In this document: positions 1 through 7,748 of the stretch, piece by piece | How the letters are laid out: each line of letters starts with the position of its first letter | Numbering within the stretch: the stretch's first letter is position 1 | Source: Candidatus Obscuribacterales bacterium | GTDB taxonomy: Bacteria; Cyanobacteriota; Vampirovibrionia; Obscuribacterales; Obscuribacteraceae | Assembly (NCBI GenBank): GCA_020050835.1 | Contig: JAGVKB010000027.1 | Location: 1-32,933, forward strand | Length of the DNA stretch: 32,933 nucleotides | Reading direction: 5' to 3' | Notes under the pieces: generated by a model | Seen by the model: only the letters and a program-made list of their open reading frames with translations | The model's database searches: none | What the model was told of the DNA's origin: nothing | Position numbers and translations under genes: made by a program

Positions 1-272
1 AATCAAAATTTGCCTGTACGTTAACCAAAACAAATCGCTTGGAATGCCCATTTCGCGCCAGTCCTCGCTTGACATACTATATGTATGAATAAATCGGGGG
101 ATCAAAAAAGCCGATCAGCAGCCAAGCGTCTGCCAGGCTGTCTGTCGGCCAACCGGCAATGGCGTGACGACCAAGAGCCGGGAAAGGAGAGCCGTGAAGC
201 TCCCCTTTCCCGGCGGCAGCTTGATCGGTTGCGAGCGGAGCACAGGCAACGATCTCTAGCAGGCCAGACTAA
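1..272. other. Gene-free left edge
   Basis: No convincing gene is seen. The segment starts AT-rich and then holds the downstream flank of the first minus-strand gene, including the hairpin listed at 177-214. A short inverted repeat CATAC-TATAT-GTATG lies at 73-87 but is too short to call an operator. An open frame reading rightwards from 85 runs antisense into the gene at 273 and has no ribosome binding site, so it is not called. Confidence 0.6.
177..214 (-). terminator. Hairpin downstream of first gene
   Basis: A 16-nt arm (177-192, GCCGGGAAAGGAGAGC) pairs with 199-214 with a single mismatch around a 6-nt loop. It lies about 60 nt past the stop of the minus-strand gene at 273. It is a plausible terminator or 3'-end stabiliser. 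No clear U-tract follows on the minus strand, so intrinsic termination is not certain. Confidence 0.5.
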
Positions 273-1733
273 TCAGCTCGTCGGAACCAACTCGGCCACA
301 AAGCGCAAGTGCGGGAACACAGCTTGCAGGAAAGCAACTGCGGCCTGCACATCCTCGTTGGTTGGCCGGTATGTCCCGCTGTTGCCGCTGACGTGAATGA
401 TGCCGTCGGCATCTTTCCACAACTCACCGGCGAAGCCGACGGCCGGATCGTAGCCGCTCATCAGCACGTGCTTGCTGAGCACCCAGTCCACCAGCTTGGA
501 CTTCACCGTAGTGCGAGCGATAATCACCCGCGAGTCGCCCGCCGTCCCATCGGCAGCAACCGCCCCGGTCAGCACGAGGTTGTACTTGTTAGGACTCTGC
601 TCGCTGTGCGTACGCAACATGTCGTAGACGTGGCGCTCGTTGGTGATACCGAGCTCGGCGTACTTCGGAACGAGCAGCTTGCGAATCAACCAGATCACAG
701 GACGGGCGAAGAGCACCCGCTTCTTGATCCGCGTGGGCAGGCTGGGGTTCTTCTGCGGGAATGCCGTAAGCGGAGTCGACAGGTAGTCGGCAAGATGGAC
801 GCGTTGCTGCTGCGCTTCAAACAGCGCATGCGGTCCCCAGATCTGGCGCAGCAGAGTGCCGAGGAAAGAAGCGGTGGACACACGCACGCGCAAGTCCGCC
901 GAGTACTCCTGGCTGTCAGGCAGCGCCGGCGCCACCGGTCCTGTCACTCGCTGACCGGGCTTTTGACCGATAACTGCCGTCACGAGCCGGCCGGGCGCAT
1001 GGAGCAAGAAAGCGATGGCCGCGAAAGACCAGCTCTTCTTGGCACGCGCGTCGACGGCCCGGTTGAAGTGCCGGCGAAACGTCGACAGCTCGGCGCCGAT
1101 GATCTCGCGCGTGTACTGCTCCATATTTTGCGGAGAGGTCCGAATCACCTGGAACTCGACCGGCTTGCCCTGGAAGGTGAGCCCGTAGCGCAGCAGATGC
1201 TTCATCAGCGAGTACGGCAGATAGAGCGAGCTGAGCGGCCTGTCGCCGCAAGCGAAGCCGGCCCGTTCCATCACCCGCAAGCAGGCGTTGACGCAGGTCC
1301 AGTACTTGATGCCGTTGTGCTCGTCCATCGCCTTGCGTAGCGCCTCGGCAGCATCCGGAGGCAGGTTGCGGAAGCGGAAGAGGATGCCTGACTGCACGAA
1401 GTTGCGCGTGTCCTGCACCACCGACGGCGCTCGCTTGAGCGACTTACCGGCGAATTTCTGATAGCCGCCCTTGCCGTCTGGACAGACCAGATAGGCGTTC
1501 GGCTTGCCGAAGCCGAGGAAAATCTCGTCCTTGCCGGCAAACACGTGCGGGATGTGGACGACTTTTAGATCATCGACGCTCCGCTCGCGGACGGTAGACG
1601 CATCCAGCACCCGAAAGACCGGCAGGTTGTAGAAGAGAAACTCAGGGCGGCACTCGAAGCGAGAAGCAAGTCCGTCTTCAGCAACGGACTGCTTGACCGG
1701 ATTTGCTTGTGAGCGGACATCGCGTTCGTTCAT
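273..1733 (-). CDS. Uncharacterised 486-aa protein
   Basis: I do not recognise this protein as a whole. The start at 1733 is chosen because GGAG lies 8 nt upstream; the frame stays open for 50 more codons upstream but has no ribosome binding site there. There is no signal peptide. A stretch around residues 139-160 (HNGIKYWTCVNACLRVMERAGF in two parts: HNGIKYWTC, then VNACLRVMERAGF) has a Cys (C147) followed by a helix, vaguely like circularly permuted papain/NlpC folds. The C-terminal end carries SGTYRP (452-457) after a GY..AVGFAGE stretch, resembling the 'AGE...SGHYRP' signature seen in assorted bacterial effector-like proteins. Both resemblances are weak and are inference. It is the last gene of the left minus-strand block. 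The hairpin at 177-214 follows it. Confidence 0.75.
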   Translation of the reverse strand: MNERDVRSQANPVKQSVAEDGLASRFECRPEFLFYNLPVFRVLDASTVRERSVDDLKVVHIPHVFAGKDEIFLGFGKPNAYLVCPDGKGGYQKFAGKSLKRAPSVVQDTRNFVQSGILFRFRNLPPDAAEALRKAMDEHNGIKYWTCVNACLRVMERAGFACGDRPLSSLYLPYSLMKHLLRYGLTFQGKPVEFQVIRTSPQNMEQYTREIIGAELSTFRRHFNRAVDARAKKSWSFAAIAFLLHAPGRLVTAVIGQKPGQRVTGPVAPALPDSQEYSADLRVRVSTASFLGTLLRQIWGPHALFEAQQQRVHLADYLSTPLTAFPQKNPSLPTRIKKRVLFARPVIWLIRKLLVPKYAELGITNERHVYDMLRTHSEQSPNKYNLVLTGAVAADGTAGDSRVIIARTTVKSKLVDWVLSKHVLMSGYDPAVGFAGELWKDADGIIHVSGNSGTYRPTNEDVQAAVAFLQAVFPHLRFVAELVPTS

Positions 1734-1822
1734 GAGTAGATCTCCAATTGAGTTCCAAACCGAGCACTTGGGCAGCCACGAACGCAGCCCAAGCCGATTG
1801 TCGAAACTGACAGCGTGGCGAG

Positions 1823-2080
1823 TTACTGCGAGTTGCGCCGCATATACTTGCGGACTCCGGAGCCGACAGTCACCAGCCCGCACAGGACGACGCCGGCGCT
1901 AAGGAGCTGATAGACGGCGGAATGCTGATTGAGCACCAGCAAGAGGAACAGCCCCAGCAAAAGCGTTGAGAGGCCGCCGGCGATTCGACCCGATCCCCTG
2001 AGCGCCTCGGCCTTGGCCAGAAGACTGAGCGCCGAAAGCAGCCCCAGCACCACTGCAATCAAGAACAGCCAGAATTCCAT
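1823..2080 (-). CDS. Small membrane protein, 85 aa
   Basis: Short hydrophobic protein with about three membrane segments (roughly residues 2-20, 32-50 and 56-75) and a basic C-terminus (VRKYMRRNSQ). The start MEFWLF at 2080 is preceded by AGGAG at 7-nt spacing; a longer upstream frame is rejected because it is low-complexity and lacks a ribosome binding site. Function unknown. It sits between two other genes of the same strand, about 90 nt upstream of the 486-aa gene. Size and topology suggest an inner-membrane accessory protein, but nothing more specific can be said. Confidence 0.7.
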   Translation of the reverse strand: MEFWLFLIAVVLGLLSALSLLAKAEALRGSGRIAGGLSTLLLGLFLLLVLNQHSAVYQLLSAGVVLCGLVTVGSGVRKYMRRNSQ

Positions 2081-2204
2081 TGTGTTTCTCCTTTGCTTGA
2101 AAGAGGACGAACTCCGCCGGCCGACGGTTGCCGGCGCTTCTCGAGCGGGAGACGGAGCACCCACAAGCGCTCCATCCGAAGTTACAACGGCAGCACCGCC
2201 AGCC

Positions 2205-2576
2205 TTAGCTGCTCGTCTCCGAGCGCTCGCTCTTGGCGCGCAGCTTGATGCGGCTGAAGACGTTCTGGAGAATGGCAACCACGATGATCCCCCAGGCTGC
2301 ACCGCCGATGATGGCATAGGCCTGAGTGGCCTGAGCCCAGTGGTTGATCACGGACAGCACGACGTAGGTCAGGAAGCCCGCGGTGAACACGATATTGAAC
2401 CCGTAGTCCCAGGGCCCCCAGACAGCACTCTGGTCGAGCGACTTGAAGTAGTCGCAGAGGAACGCCAGCGCACCGCCGAGAATACCGCAGGGAATCGAGT
2501 TGGTCAGTGCCCAGGCGAAAAGTCCGGCGAGCGCGACTTGCGCCGCGACGGTGGCAGACGAAAGAACCTTGTTCAT
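2205..2576 (-). CDS. Membrane protein, 123 aa
   Basis: Hydrophobic protein with three or four predicted membrane spans (around residues 9-24, 28-43, 58-78 and 86-104), ending in a charged, Ser/Glu-rich tail after RIKLRAKSERSE. The start at 2576 has AGGA about 7 nt upstream. It lies 124 nt upstream of the 85-aa membrane protein on the same strand, with a short GC hairpin (GCCGGC pairs at 2116-2121 and 2130-2135) in the gap. No family recognised. The Trp/Tyr-rich central loop (VWGPWDYGF) may be a useful search handle. Confidence 0.7.
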   Translation of the reverse strand: MNKVLSSATVAAQVALAGLFAWALTNSIPCGILGGALAFLCDYFKSLDQSAVWGPWDYGFNIVFTAGFLTYVVLSVINHWAQATQAYAIIGGAAWGIIVVAILQNVFSRIKLRAKSERSETSS

Positions 2577-2873
2577 GGACTATCCTTCCGCCCCAAAGGG
2601 GCATTAAGCAAACAGCAGTCGATCCGAAATGTGCGAATCGACGAGCGAACCGAGCGATTATTTACCGCCAGCCGGCAGCGCCGGTGGATCAAGCATGCCG
2701 TCTGCAAATTGATCCATCGACGCTGCCGAAATACTCGTATCCAGCAGCTCAGCGAACATTGCCCATCAGCCCGCGCGGGTGACCACCGAGCCCGCCGGTG
2801 TCGCGCACTGGAGCGGGACCCGACGCAAGCCCGGTGCTCGAACGCCGACGAGAGCTGTCCACGCGTCTGGCTG
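2577..2873. other. Intergenic region with long hairpin
   Basis: About 300 nt without a gene, between the secreted-protein gene and the 123-aa membrane protein gene. Its main content is a two-part hairpin: GGCAGCG (2674-2680) pairs with CGCTGCC (2721-2727), and TGGATCAA (2685-2692) with TTGATCCA (2709-2716), all perfect, separated by a 4-nt internal loop on each side. It could end transcription of the upstream minus-strand gene or process the transcript. No U-tract is seen. Confidence 0.55.
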
Positions 2874-3806
2874 CTACTTCGCTTTGTCATCCTTGCCGAA
2901 CGGCAGGTCCTTCAAGTCGACAGGTACAGTCATCGTCTTGCCTGGCGTCAGTGGGCTGGTGACCTCCGCCTTCGCCGCGAGGCTTCCGTCCTTCTCCTCG
3001 AACAGAACGAACGACTTGAGCTCGACCGTCACCGCCTGCTTGAGCACTTCCGCATTGACCTTCACGTTCTTGATGTTTTCAAGCTTGATCTCTTTGCCGT
3101 CGTCGGTCAGCCGGAAAGAAACTTCCTTACCGAGTTCGATGCTCTTGACCATCGGCTTGTCCACATCGATCTTCTTGGCGGCCGTTGCCGTGAGCGTCAC
3201 ATCATATTGACCATCTGCGACCCGCTCGATGCTGACCTTCTCAAGCAGTTGAAGCGACTTCAGCTTGTCTTTGAGCTTTTGGAACGCCCCTTCCTCCTTC
3301 ATCTCTTTGAGCAGCTCGTCGCCCGGGCAATTCTGCTCCGTCAAGATGCCCTCCCGCCAGCGCTCCCGACCGAGCAGCCCGTGGTACATCGTCTTGGTCC
3401 GGTAATGCGGAGTCCCTCGCCGGTCCACTTCCAGAGCCAGACTTTTGAGATAAGTAGTTCTGGTTTTGAACGGGCCGGAAACCGGAGTCGTGACATTCTG
3501 CAGGCAGTCCAGCCGGATAGCGTTGTCCGTCAGAGTAAGGACGAAGGACAGCTCCTTTCCCCAATCGGTGTGGGTGGCTCGCTGGTTGCCGTCCCGCCAG
3601 TTGAGCGGAACTTCGGTGCCCTTCTCACGGCGAATCTTCACGCGAAACGCGCCGGATTTTTCCTTGCTGAGGTTGATAGCCTCGACTCCGTCCAGTTTTT
3701 TGATGACCTGCCGAACCTGCTCGATCTGATTGTCGGTACCGGTGTCTTTGCCTTCACCGCCGCCCACGGCAACGGCCACACCCAGCATGAAGCAGAGGGT
3801 ATGCAT
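2874..3806 (-). CDS. Putative exported protein, 310 aa
   Basis: The start at 3806 is set by AAGGAG 6 nt upstream; the frame extends 42 codons further without a ribosome binding site. The first 17 residues (MHTLCFMLGVAVAVGGG) form a short hydrophobic segment, possibly a signal peptide, though an arginine/lysine N-region is missing. The rest is soluble, Lys/Glu-rich and apparently two similar halves: each has a phrase of the type 'GKELSF.LT...I.L..ln.V' (around residues 82-104 and 223-245), followed by a beta-rich stretch. This suggests a tandem duplication of a beta domain, perhaps a periplasmic lipid- or ligand-binding fold. No named family is recognised. It ends in DLKDLPFGKDDKAK. Confidence 0.7.
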   Translation of the reverse strand: MHTLCFMLGVAVAVGGGEGKDTGTDNQIEQVRQVIKKLDGVEAINLSKEKSGAFRVKIRREKGTEVPLNWRDGNQRATHTDWGKELSFVLTLTDNAIRLDCLQNVTTPVSGPFKTRTTYLKSLALEVDRRGTPHYRTKTMYHGLLGRERWREGILTEQNCPGDELLKEMKEEGAFQKLKDKLKSLQLLEKVSIERVADGQYDVTLTATAAKKIDVDKPMVKSIELGKEVSFRLTDDGKEIKLENIKNVKVNAEVLKQAVTVELKSFVLFEEKDGSLAAKAEVTSPLTPGKTMTVPVDLKDLPFGKDDKAK

Positions 3807-3864
3807 GTTTGCTCCTTCCCCTGAAATGAGGGGACTGATTCTGAATTCTTTTGTTTTGTCCCGT

Positions 3865-3881
3865 AAGCCCGCAGCGGGCTT
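3865..3881. repeat. Short GC hairpin
   Basis: AAGCCCG (3865-3871) and CGGGCTT (3875-3881) pair perfectly around a 3-nt loop. It lies upstream of the 310-aa gene on the minus strand. A T-rich stretch follows on the plus strand (TTGTTTTG), so it looks more like a plus-strand terminator although no plus gene ends here. Confidence 0.4.
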
Positions 3882-3930
3882 CGGGTTGTTTTGTGAGGCG
3901 AAGAGACGGTGGGCGAGCGCCCTCCGCCAC

Positions 3931-3952
3931 ACTAAACGGACGTAGTTTAGTG
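3931..3952. repeat. 8-bp inverted repeat CACTAAAC/GTTTAGTG
   Basis: CACTAAAC (3931-3938) and GTTTAGTG (3945-3952) are perfect inverted copies with a 7-nt spacer, located 125-146 nt upstream of the 310-aa minus-strand gene. Moderate AT content and spacing would fit an operator, but a simple stem-loop is equally possible. Confidence 0.35.
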
Positions 3953-4044
3953 CGCGACTCTAATCGCGCCTGGTGGCGCCGATAGTGCGCGAGTAGCCGG
4001 ACGATCACACTCCTTTCTACAACACATGCCCGAGCCAGCTGTCC

Positions 4045-4084
4045 GCATCTGCTGTGCAGGCGAGATTACTTGCGCAGCAGATGC
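4045..4084 (-). terminator. Hairpin after the WD40 gene
   Basis: GCATCTGCTG (4045-4054) pairs perfectly with CAGCAGATGC (4075-4084); a wobble pair and three more pairs extend the stem inward. It begins 13 nt past the stop of the WD40 gene on the minus strand. No U-tract follows, so a 3'-end structure is certain but intrinsic termination is inferred only. Confidence 0.5.
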
Positions 4085-4096
4085 AAAACCGGCAGC

Positions 4097-5059
4097 TCAG
4101 GCAACCACGATGTAGCAGGTGTTGACGAACTGGCGCACGGCAAGCACGCGCTTGCCGGCCGGAACCGGAAAGAAACTGGTTCGCCGCCGCGAGATTGTGC
4201 TCCACAACTCCACCCCTTGCGACCCGAGAACGGCGAAGCAGCCGTCGCTCAAGAAGCAGACCTTGCGAATGAAGCCGGTCTGGTTTGTGTGAAGCGGGAC
4301 GATTGGATCGTCGCTGTCCATGGTAAGCCACCAGGCTGTCGGTCCGCTCCCGCCCAGAACGAGCTGCGGACCCTTCGGATGACAGGACAGAGCAAGACAA
4401 TCCCAGTCAAACGGCAGTCCGTAGGAACACTTGTCGCTCGCCTTTAACGGCTTGGGTGCCGTATCGCCGCCGCTGTGCTGGAAGCAATCACCACTGGCAG
4501 TGGCATAGTAGAGGAGATCGTTGGCGGCGCTGATGGCTACTTCGGTGATGCAGCTTTCGCCGGAGAGCGCGCTCCAGATCTCCTCCGGCTCCTCCTGGCA
4601 GACAGCCCAGACCTTCATCCGTCCGTCCTTGCCTGCGGCCGCCATCAGCTGTCCGTCCGGGCTGAAGGCGACTGCGCGAACCTTGGGCATCGGAATCTTG
4701 CGTTCGACCGTCCACTTGCAAAGCATGCTCTTCTGGGTGAAATGGACGATCTCGTCGCCACGAGCCACGAACAGCTCCGGATAGCGAGCCTTGTTGCCGA
4801 CTGATGCCAGCACCTCCGGTCGAAAGACGGCGTCCTGCCAGTTATCCGTTTCCGGAAGCTCGACCGGCTCGACGGTCGGTTGGTCGCCGCACATGCCGAA
4901 CATCCTGAAAAGAGAGCCGGCACCGTCGACCGATGAAACCGCCAAAAAGTTGCCGAGGCGCGAGAAGCGCGCGGAGCGAGCCTGAATCACACCGGATAGC
5001 GAGAGGTCGATCAGGCAAGCGACCTTTTCCAGCTTTCTTGAGACCGTTTTGGTAGCCAT
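4097..5059 (-). CDS. WD40 repeat protein, 320 aa
   Basis: A beta-propeller protein. The clearest repeat is at residues 127-152 (VRAVAFSPDGQLMAAAGKDG, then RMKVWAV), with degenerate repeats around 26-53, 172-197 and two or three later, including IRKVCFLSDG followed by VELWST. About six blades fit the length. WD40 propellers act as protein-interaction platforms; no catalytic domain (kinase, peptidase, AAA) is fused. The start MATKTVSRK at 5059 has GGAG 8 nt upstream. There is no signal peptide, so it is probably cytoplasmic. It is a stand-alone gene with roughly 550 nt of non-coding DNA upstream. The partner and role are unknown. Confidence 0.8.
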   Translation of the reverse strand: MATKTVSRKLEKVACLIDLSLSGVIQARSARFSRLGNFLAVSSVDGAGSLFRMFGMCGDQPTVEPVELPETDNWQDAVFRPEVLASVGNKARYPELFVARGDEIVHFTQKSMLCKWTVERKIPMPKVRAVAFSPDGQLMAAAGKDGRMKVWAVCQEEPEEIWSALSGESCITEVAISAANDLLYYATASGDCFQHSGGDTAPKPLKASDKCSYGLPFDWDCLALSCHPKGPQLVLGGSGPTAWWLTMDSDDPIVPLHTNQTGFIRKVCFLSDGCFAVLGSQGVELWSTISRRRTSFFPVPAGKRVLAVRQFVNTCYIVVA

Positions 5060-5550
5060 AACTAAAGCTCCAGGTAAACCGGCATCACTTATACCGGCTA
5101 GCCAATGAAATGGAAAAATCACGAAGACACCCGCGGCTTGATCGACCTGCTCCTTTCCTCAGGTTGGTAAGGCAAAATCTCGCAGGTAAGCGAGGGTGAT
5201 GGAGGTACATTGGTCGACTGTCTGCTGAGGGCTGCGGTTTGGAGATCTCGTAGTTGCAAAGAAACAGAAACGTCAAAAATCTACGTTGCACTGGTATGGT
5301 TAATCAATCAGAATTTTCGCTTTATGTCATTCCAGTTATAAACTCATGAGCTCATGCCAGGCTCGCTTCCAGACCAAAACGGAGGCAATTGCAGACCACA
5401 GTTAGTCTCCCGAAACGGCCGCATCGACTGGGCATTCAGAAACCACTTTCGCATCTCGAGCTAGCGAGGTTAGCAGATGTGTCCACAAATTGAACCAATG
5501 TTAGCTTCCGGGCAAACGTTTTCACTATCTTATATCGTATTTCTCGCCTC
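5060..5550. other. Long AT-rich intergenic region
   Basis: About 490 nt separating the terminator of the 273-aa gene from the WD40 gene; no coding frame with a ribosome binding site is seen. It becomes AT-rich between 5290 and 5560, as expected for a promoter region of the WD40 gene, but I cannot point to a good -35/-10 pair. A perfect 12-bp palindrome CATGAGCTCATG lies at 5345-5356. Confidence 0.5.
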
Positions 5551-5599
5551 CAAAAAAACTTCGAACCGAGCCGGGTGCCTTGACAGGCCCCAGCTCGGT
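5551..5599 (-). terminator. Intrinsic terminator, minus strand
   Basis: ACCGAGC (5565-5571) pairs with GCTCGGT (5593-5599), with imperfect further pairing inside. On the minus strand the stem is followed after 6 nt by seven T (A-run at 5552-5558). It starts 11 nt past the stop of the 273-aa gene. This is one of the few hairpins in the window with a proper U-tract. Confidence 0.75.
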
Positions 5600-5609
5600 C
5601 GCGAAGTAT

Positions 5610-6431
5610 TTAGAGCTCGTCGGAGAAGCGTTGCTCATCGGTCATCGCCTCCGGCTCGGCAGTTTGCACCTGCGGCTTGCGCTTGGTCTCGGTTTGCGTC
5701 TGCCGCTGGCGAACCAGACCGCTGGTTAGTGCGTCCTGAACGTAACGGCGAAGATCCAGCTCCAGCTCTTCCAGCTCGGTGCTGAGGGCGCCGGCGTAGT
5801 GCAGGTTCTCCACCAGAACTTGCATCTGTTCGGTCAGCTGGTCGTGCGCCTTGCGCAGATGGCGAACAGCAGCCCGGATGGCATCAGCTACCCGCTCCTG
5901 CGGATCATCTTGTGCGTCGTCCTGGATACTGGCCAGCAGCAACTGGCAGACGGTAACGGCCCTGTTCCAGGCAGCCGGATGCCGGTAGCTCTCCGCTTCC
6001 TTGCGAAGCAGCTCCAGGTCCAGTTTACCGTCGGCCCGCAAGCGGCAATCGTCGATCGCCCGGGCGGCATCGAATACCTGTCCGGAGCTGCGCCAGGCGA
6101 AGGCGAGAGCAGCCAAGCCGTTCGGTTTGTTCGGAGCTAGCAGATGGTCGAAACGCAGGTCGGCCACCAGCTGGGAAAGTTGGCAGCGAACATCGTCAGC
6201 CAGAGAGTTAAGGACTATTTCCAGGCAGAAGCTCTCGCGAAGCTCGTTCAAAACCTTGCCAAGCTCGCCTGCAGCCAGGGAGTACTCGGCATCGGCGGTC
6301 AAGAAGGTCGCTCTGGCAGCGGCCCATGCAGGAGACCCGGCCGGTTTTTGAGACGCCCAATTTTGCTTGGCTTCGTCTTTGACCCGGCGGGCGGCGGCAA
6401 CGGTTTCGATCACTTGAGTCAAAGTATTCAT
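5610..6431 (-). CDS. Helical uncharacterised protein, 273 aa
   Basis: Soluble protein rich in Ala, Leu, Glu and Arg, almost entirely helical by composition; likely coiled coil at residues 15-70 and 180-235, with a polar Gln/Thr/Glu tail (about the last 35 residues). Two ATGs are possible. The first, at 6437, abuts AGGAGG directly; the second, at 6431, is 6 nt from it and is chosen. No family recognised. It has no signal peptide or membrane span. It resembles, in size and style only, other Ala/Leu/Arg-rich helical proteins of this window (11521-12018 and 12038-12841). Confidence 0.75.
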   Translation of the reverse strand: MNTLTQVIETVAAARRVKDEAKQNWASQKPAGSPAWAAARATFLTADAEYSLAAGELGKVLNELRESFCLEIVLNSLADDVRCQLSQLVADLRFDHLLAPNKPNGLAALAFAWRSSGQVFDAARAIDDCRLRADGKLDLELLRKEAESYRHPAAWNRAVTVCQLLLASIQDDAQDDPQERVADAIRAAVRHLRKAHDQLTEQMQVLVENLHYAGALSTELEELELDLRRYVQDALTSGLVRQRQTQTETKRKPQVQTAEPEAMTDEQRFSDEL

Positions 6432-6965
6432 CTCCATCCTCCTTCTGATTCAAAGTCGACAGACCGCGCGCCCAAAGCCGGATTCCGGCGACACAAGACG
6501 AGCGCGGCGAAACGCAAACGAACCCCGAATCAGCAGATTGCTGCTAATTCAAAAAGGCTCAATTACGTCCGAAGCGCTTGTGTTGTGTTTCTTGGGCTGG
6601 TTCTATCGAAGACGCTTGTGTTTTAAACTTGTCTCGACCATAGAGAATCGGCCGAACAGATCACAAGCTCTTCGCTCAGAAGCCAGTCAAGTAGCGGGAG
6701 CGGGCGGTTTTGTTAACTTTTTCTTTAGAATTGAGGCGTGGAGCGGGACTTTAGAGTCAGCCGACCCGAAAAAAGGGGTAGTTGGCCGAACGAAGCCGCT
6801 ATGTCAAGAACTCCAACTGGTGGGGTAAGTACGCAATTCAGCGAACTTTAACCGCTAGCACACATGCGCAAGCGCATTGCGGCAAGCGCTCTTCAGCGCC
6901 TAACAATCGCCTTGTCCTGACTGAGATGCAGTCTGGATTGAGACCACCGGCGCCAAGCAAGCACC
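6432..6965. other. Intergenic region without gene
   Basis: About 530 nt. It becomes AT-rich around 6690-6740 (a TTTTGTTAACTTTTTCTTTAG stretch begins near 6708). A short near-repeat, CGAAG(a)CGCTTGTGTT, occurs near 6571 and again near 6609. ATGCGC-AA-GCGCAT forms a small palindrome at 6864-6877. Presumably it holds the promoter of the 273-aa gene and the 3' end of the 79-aa gene's transcript. Open frames here lack ribosome binding sites and look random. Confidence 0.5.
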
Positions 6966-7205
6966 TTAAGGAATGCCGAGAAAGACCCGCCAACGCTCAG
7001 CAAAGTAATAGGCGACACCAAACAAGAGCAAGAGCAGAACAGCCGTCTCAAGCACCGCTACGGAGACAGCGAGAGCCGGACTGGTCCGCCAGGTTTGGAC
7101 GAAGAGATCGTAGACCGACAGCACCGCGAACGAAAACGGAATCGTCGAGAAGATCGCCAGCATTACCAGGCAGAACAAGGGGATCATCAATTTCATGATA
7201 ATCAT
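6966..7205 (-). CDS. Small membrane protein, 79 aa
   Basis: Two hydrophobic segments (about residues 5-30 and 44-66) separated by a short polar loop (YDLFVQTWRTSP), ending in AERWRVFLGIP. The start at 7205 has AAGGAG 10 nt upstream; an internal ATG three codons later would be 19 nt away and is less likely. It begins 24 nt after the stop of the 142-aa membrane protein, so the two are probably cotranscribed. Function unknown; a small two-span protein next to a four-span one could be a partner subunit. Confidence 0.7.
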   Translation of the reverse strand: MIIMKLMIPLFCLVMLAIFSTIPFSFAVLSVYDLFVQTWRTSPALAVSVAVLETAVLLLLLFGVAYYFAERWRVFLGIP

Positions 7206-7229
7206 CGGCGGACGGCTCCTTAAGGTTCT

Positions 7230-7658
7230 TCAGTTTTGGGTGGATTTCCAGCGGCGCGGCAACTTGTGAATACGGGCGTACTGGAAGTCCTTGTCGAGGA
7301 AATAGAGGGTTTGCCAGCTGTTGAGCAAAATGAAGAGCACCGCGACCATCAGCATGCCGTCGGTAACTCCAGGCGCTCGAAAAGAAAAATTGGCTGGATA
7401 AAAGGAGAGCAGCGGAAAGCCGCAAGCGAAATTGAATCCGCACAAGGTCAGGGTCAAACCCAGCTTCGAGTCGGGGCGCAGGCTGTCGACGAAGTATCCA
7501 CTGGCCATCACCATCGGGCCCATTTCAATCAGAGCGATCGTCCGCAGGACATCCGATTGCGCCGCGGACCAGGAGATAGCCACAATTCCCGCCAGCGCAG
7601 CCGACATTGCCAGAGCAATTCTGAGCAGGAAAGTCCAGGGTACAGCTTCATACCACAT
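7230..7658 (-). CDS. Membrane protein, 142 aa
   Basis: Four probable membrane spans (around 8-28, 40-56, 66-88 and 98-118), with a basic, Trp-containing C-terminus (LPRRWKSTQN). The start at 7658 has AAAGGTGA upstream. The gene directly precedes the 79-aa membrane protein (24-nt gap) and follows a hairpin at 7700-7740 that separates it from the thioredoxin-fold gene. Family not recognised. Confidence 0.7.
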   Translation of the reverse strand: MWYEAVPWTFLLRIALAMSAALAGIVAISWSAAQSDVLRTIALIEMGPMVMASGYFVDSLRPDSKLGLTLTLCGFNFACGFPLLSFYPANFSFRAPGVTDGMLMVAVLFILLNSWQTLYFLDKDFQYARIHKLPRRWKSTQN

Positions 7659-7699
7659 GGAAAATCACCTTTCTAATCAGTTTTAGATCAGCGAAGAGC

Positions 7700-7740
7700 C
7701 TCGAGCTCCGGTCCGCTGGCGGCGGTCCCCGGGGCTCGAG
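7700..7740 (-). terminator. Hairpin after the thioredoxin-fold gene
   Basis: CTCGAGCTCCGG (7700-7711) pairs with CCGGGGCTCGAG (7729-7740) over 12 positions with one wobble/mismatch. It lies 9 nt past the stop of the 286-aa gene on the minus strand and upstream of the 142-aa gene. No U-tract. Confidence 0.5.
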
Positions 7741-7748
7741 ACACTAAT

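Noticed and set aside
73-87. CATAC-TATAT-GTATG inverted repeat as an operator
   Set aside because: Only 5-bp arms, no nearby gene start it could control and no second copy.
69-96. TTGACA at 69 as a -35 box
   Set aside because: No -10 sequence at 16-18 nt spacing and no plus-strand gene downstream.
1929-3824. 631-codon open frame on the plus strand
   Set aside because: It runs antisense through three minus-strand genes that have ribosome binding sites, membrane spans or a possible signal peptide; its own product is Arg-rich and low in sense and it has no ribosome binding site.
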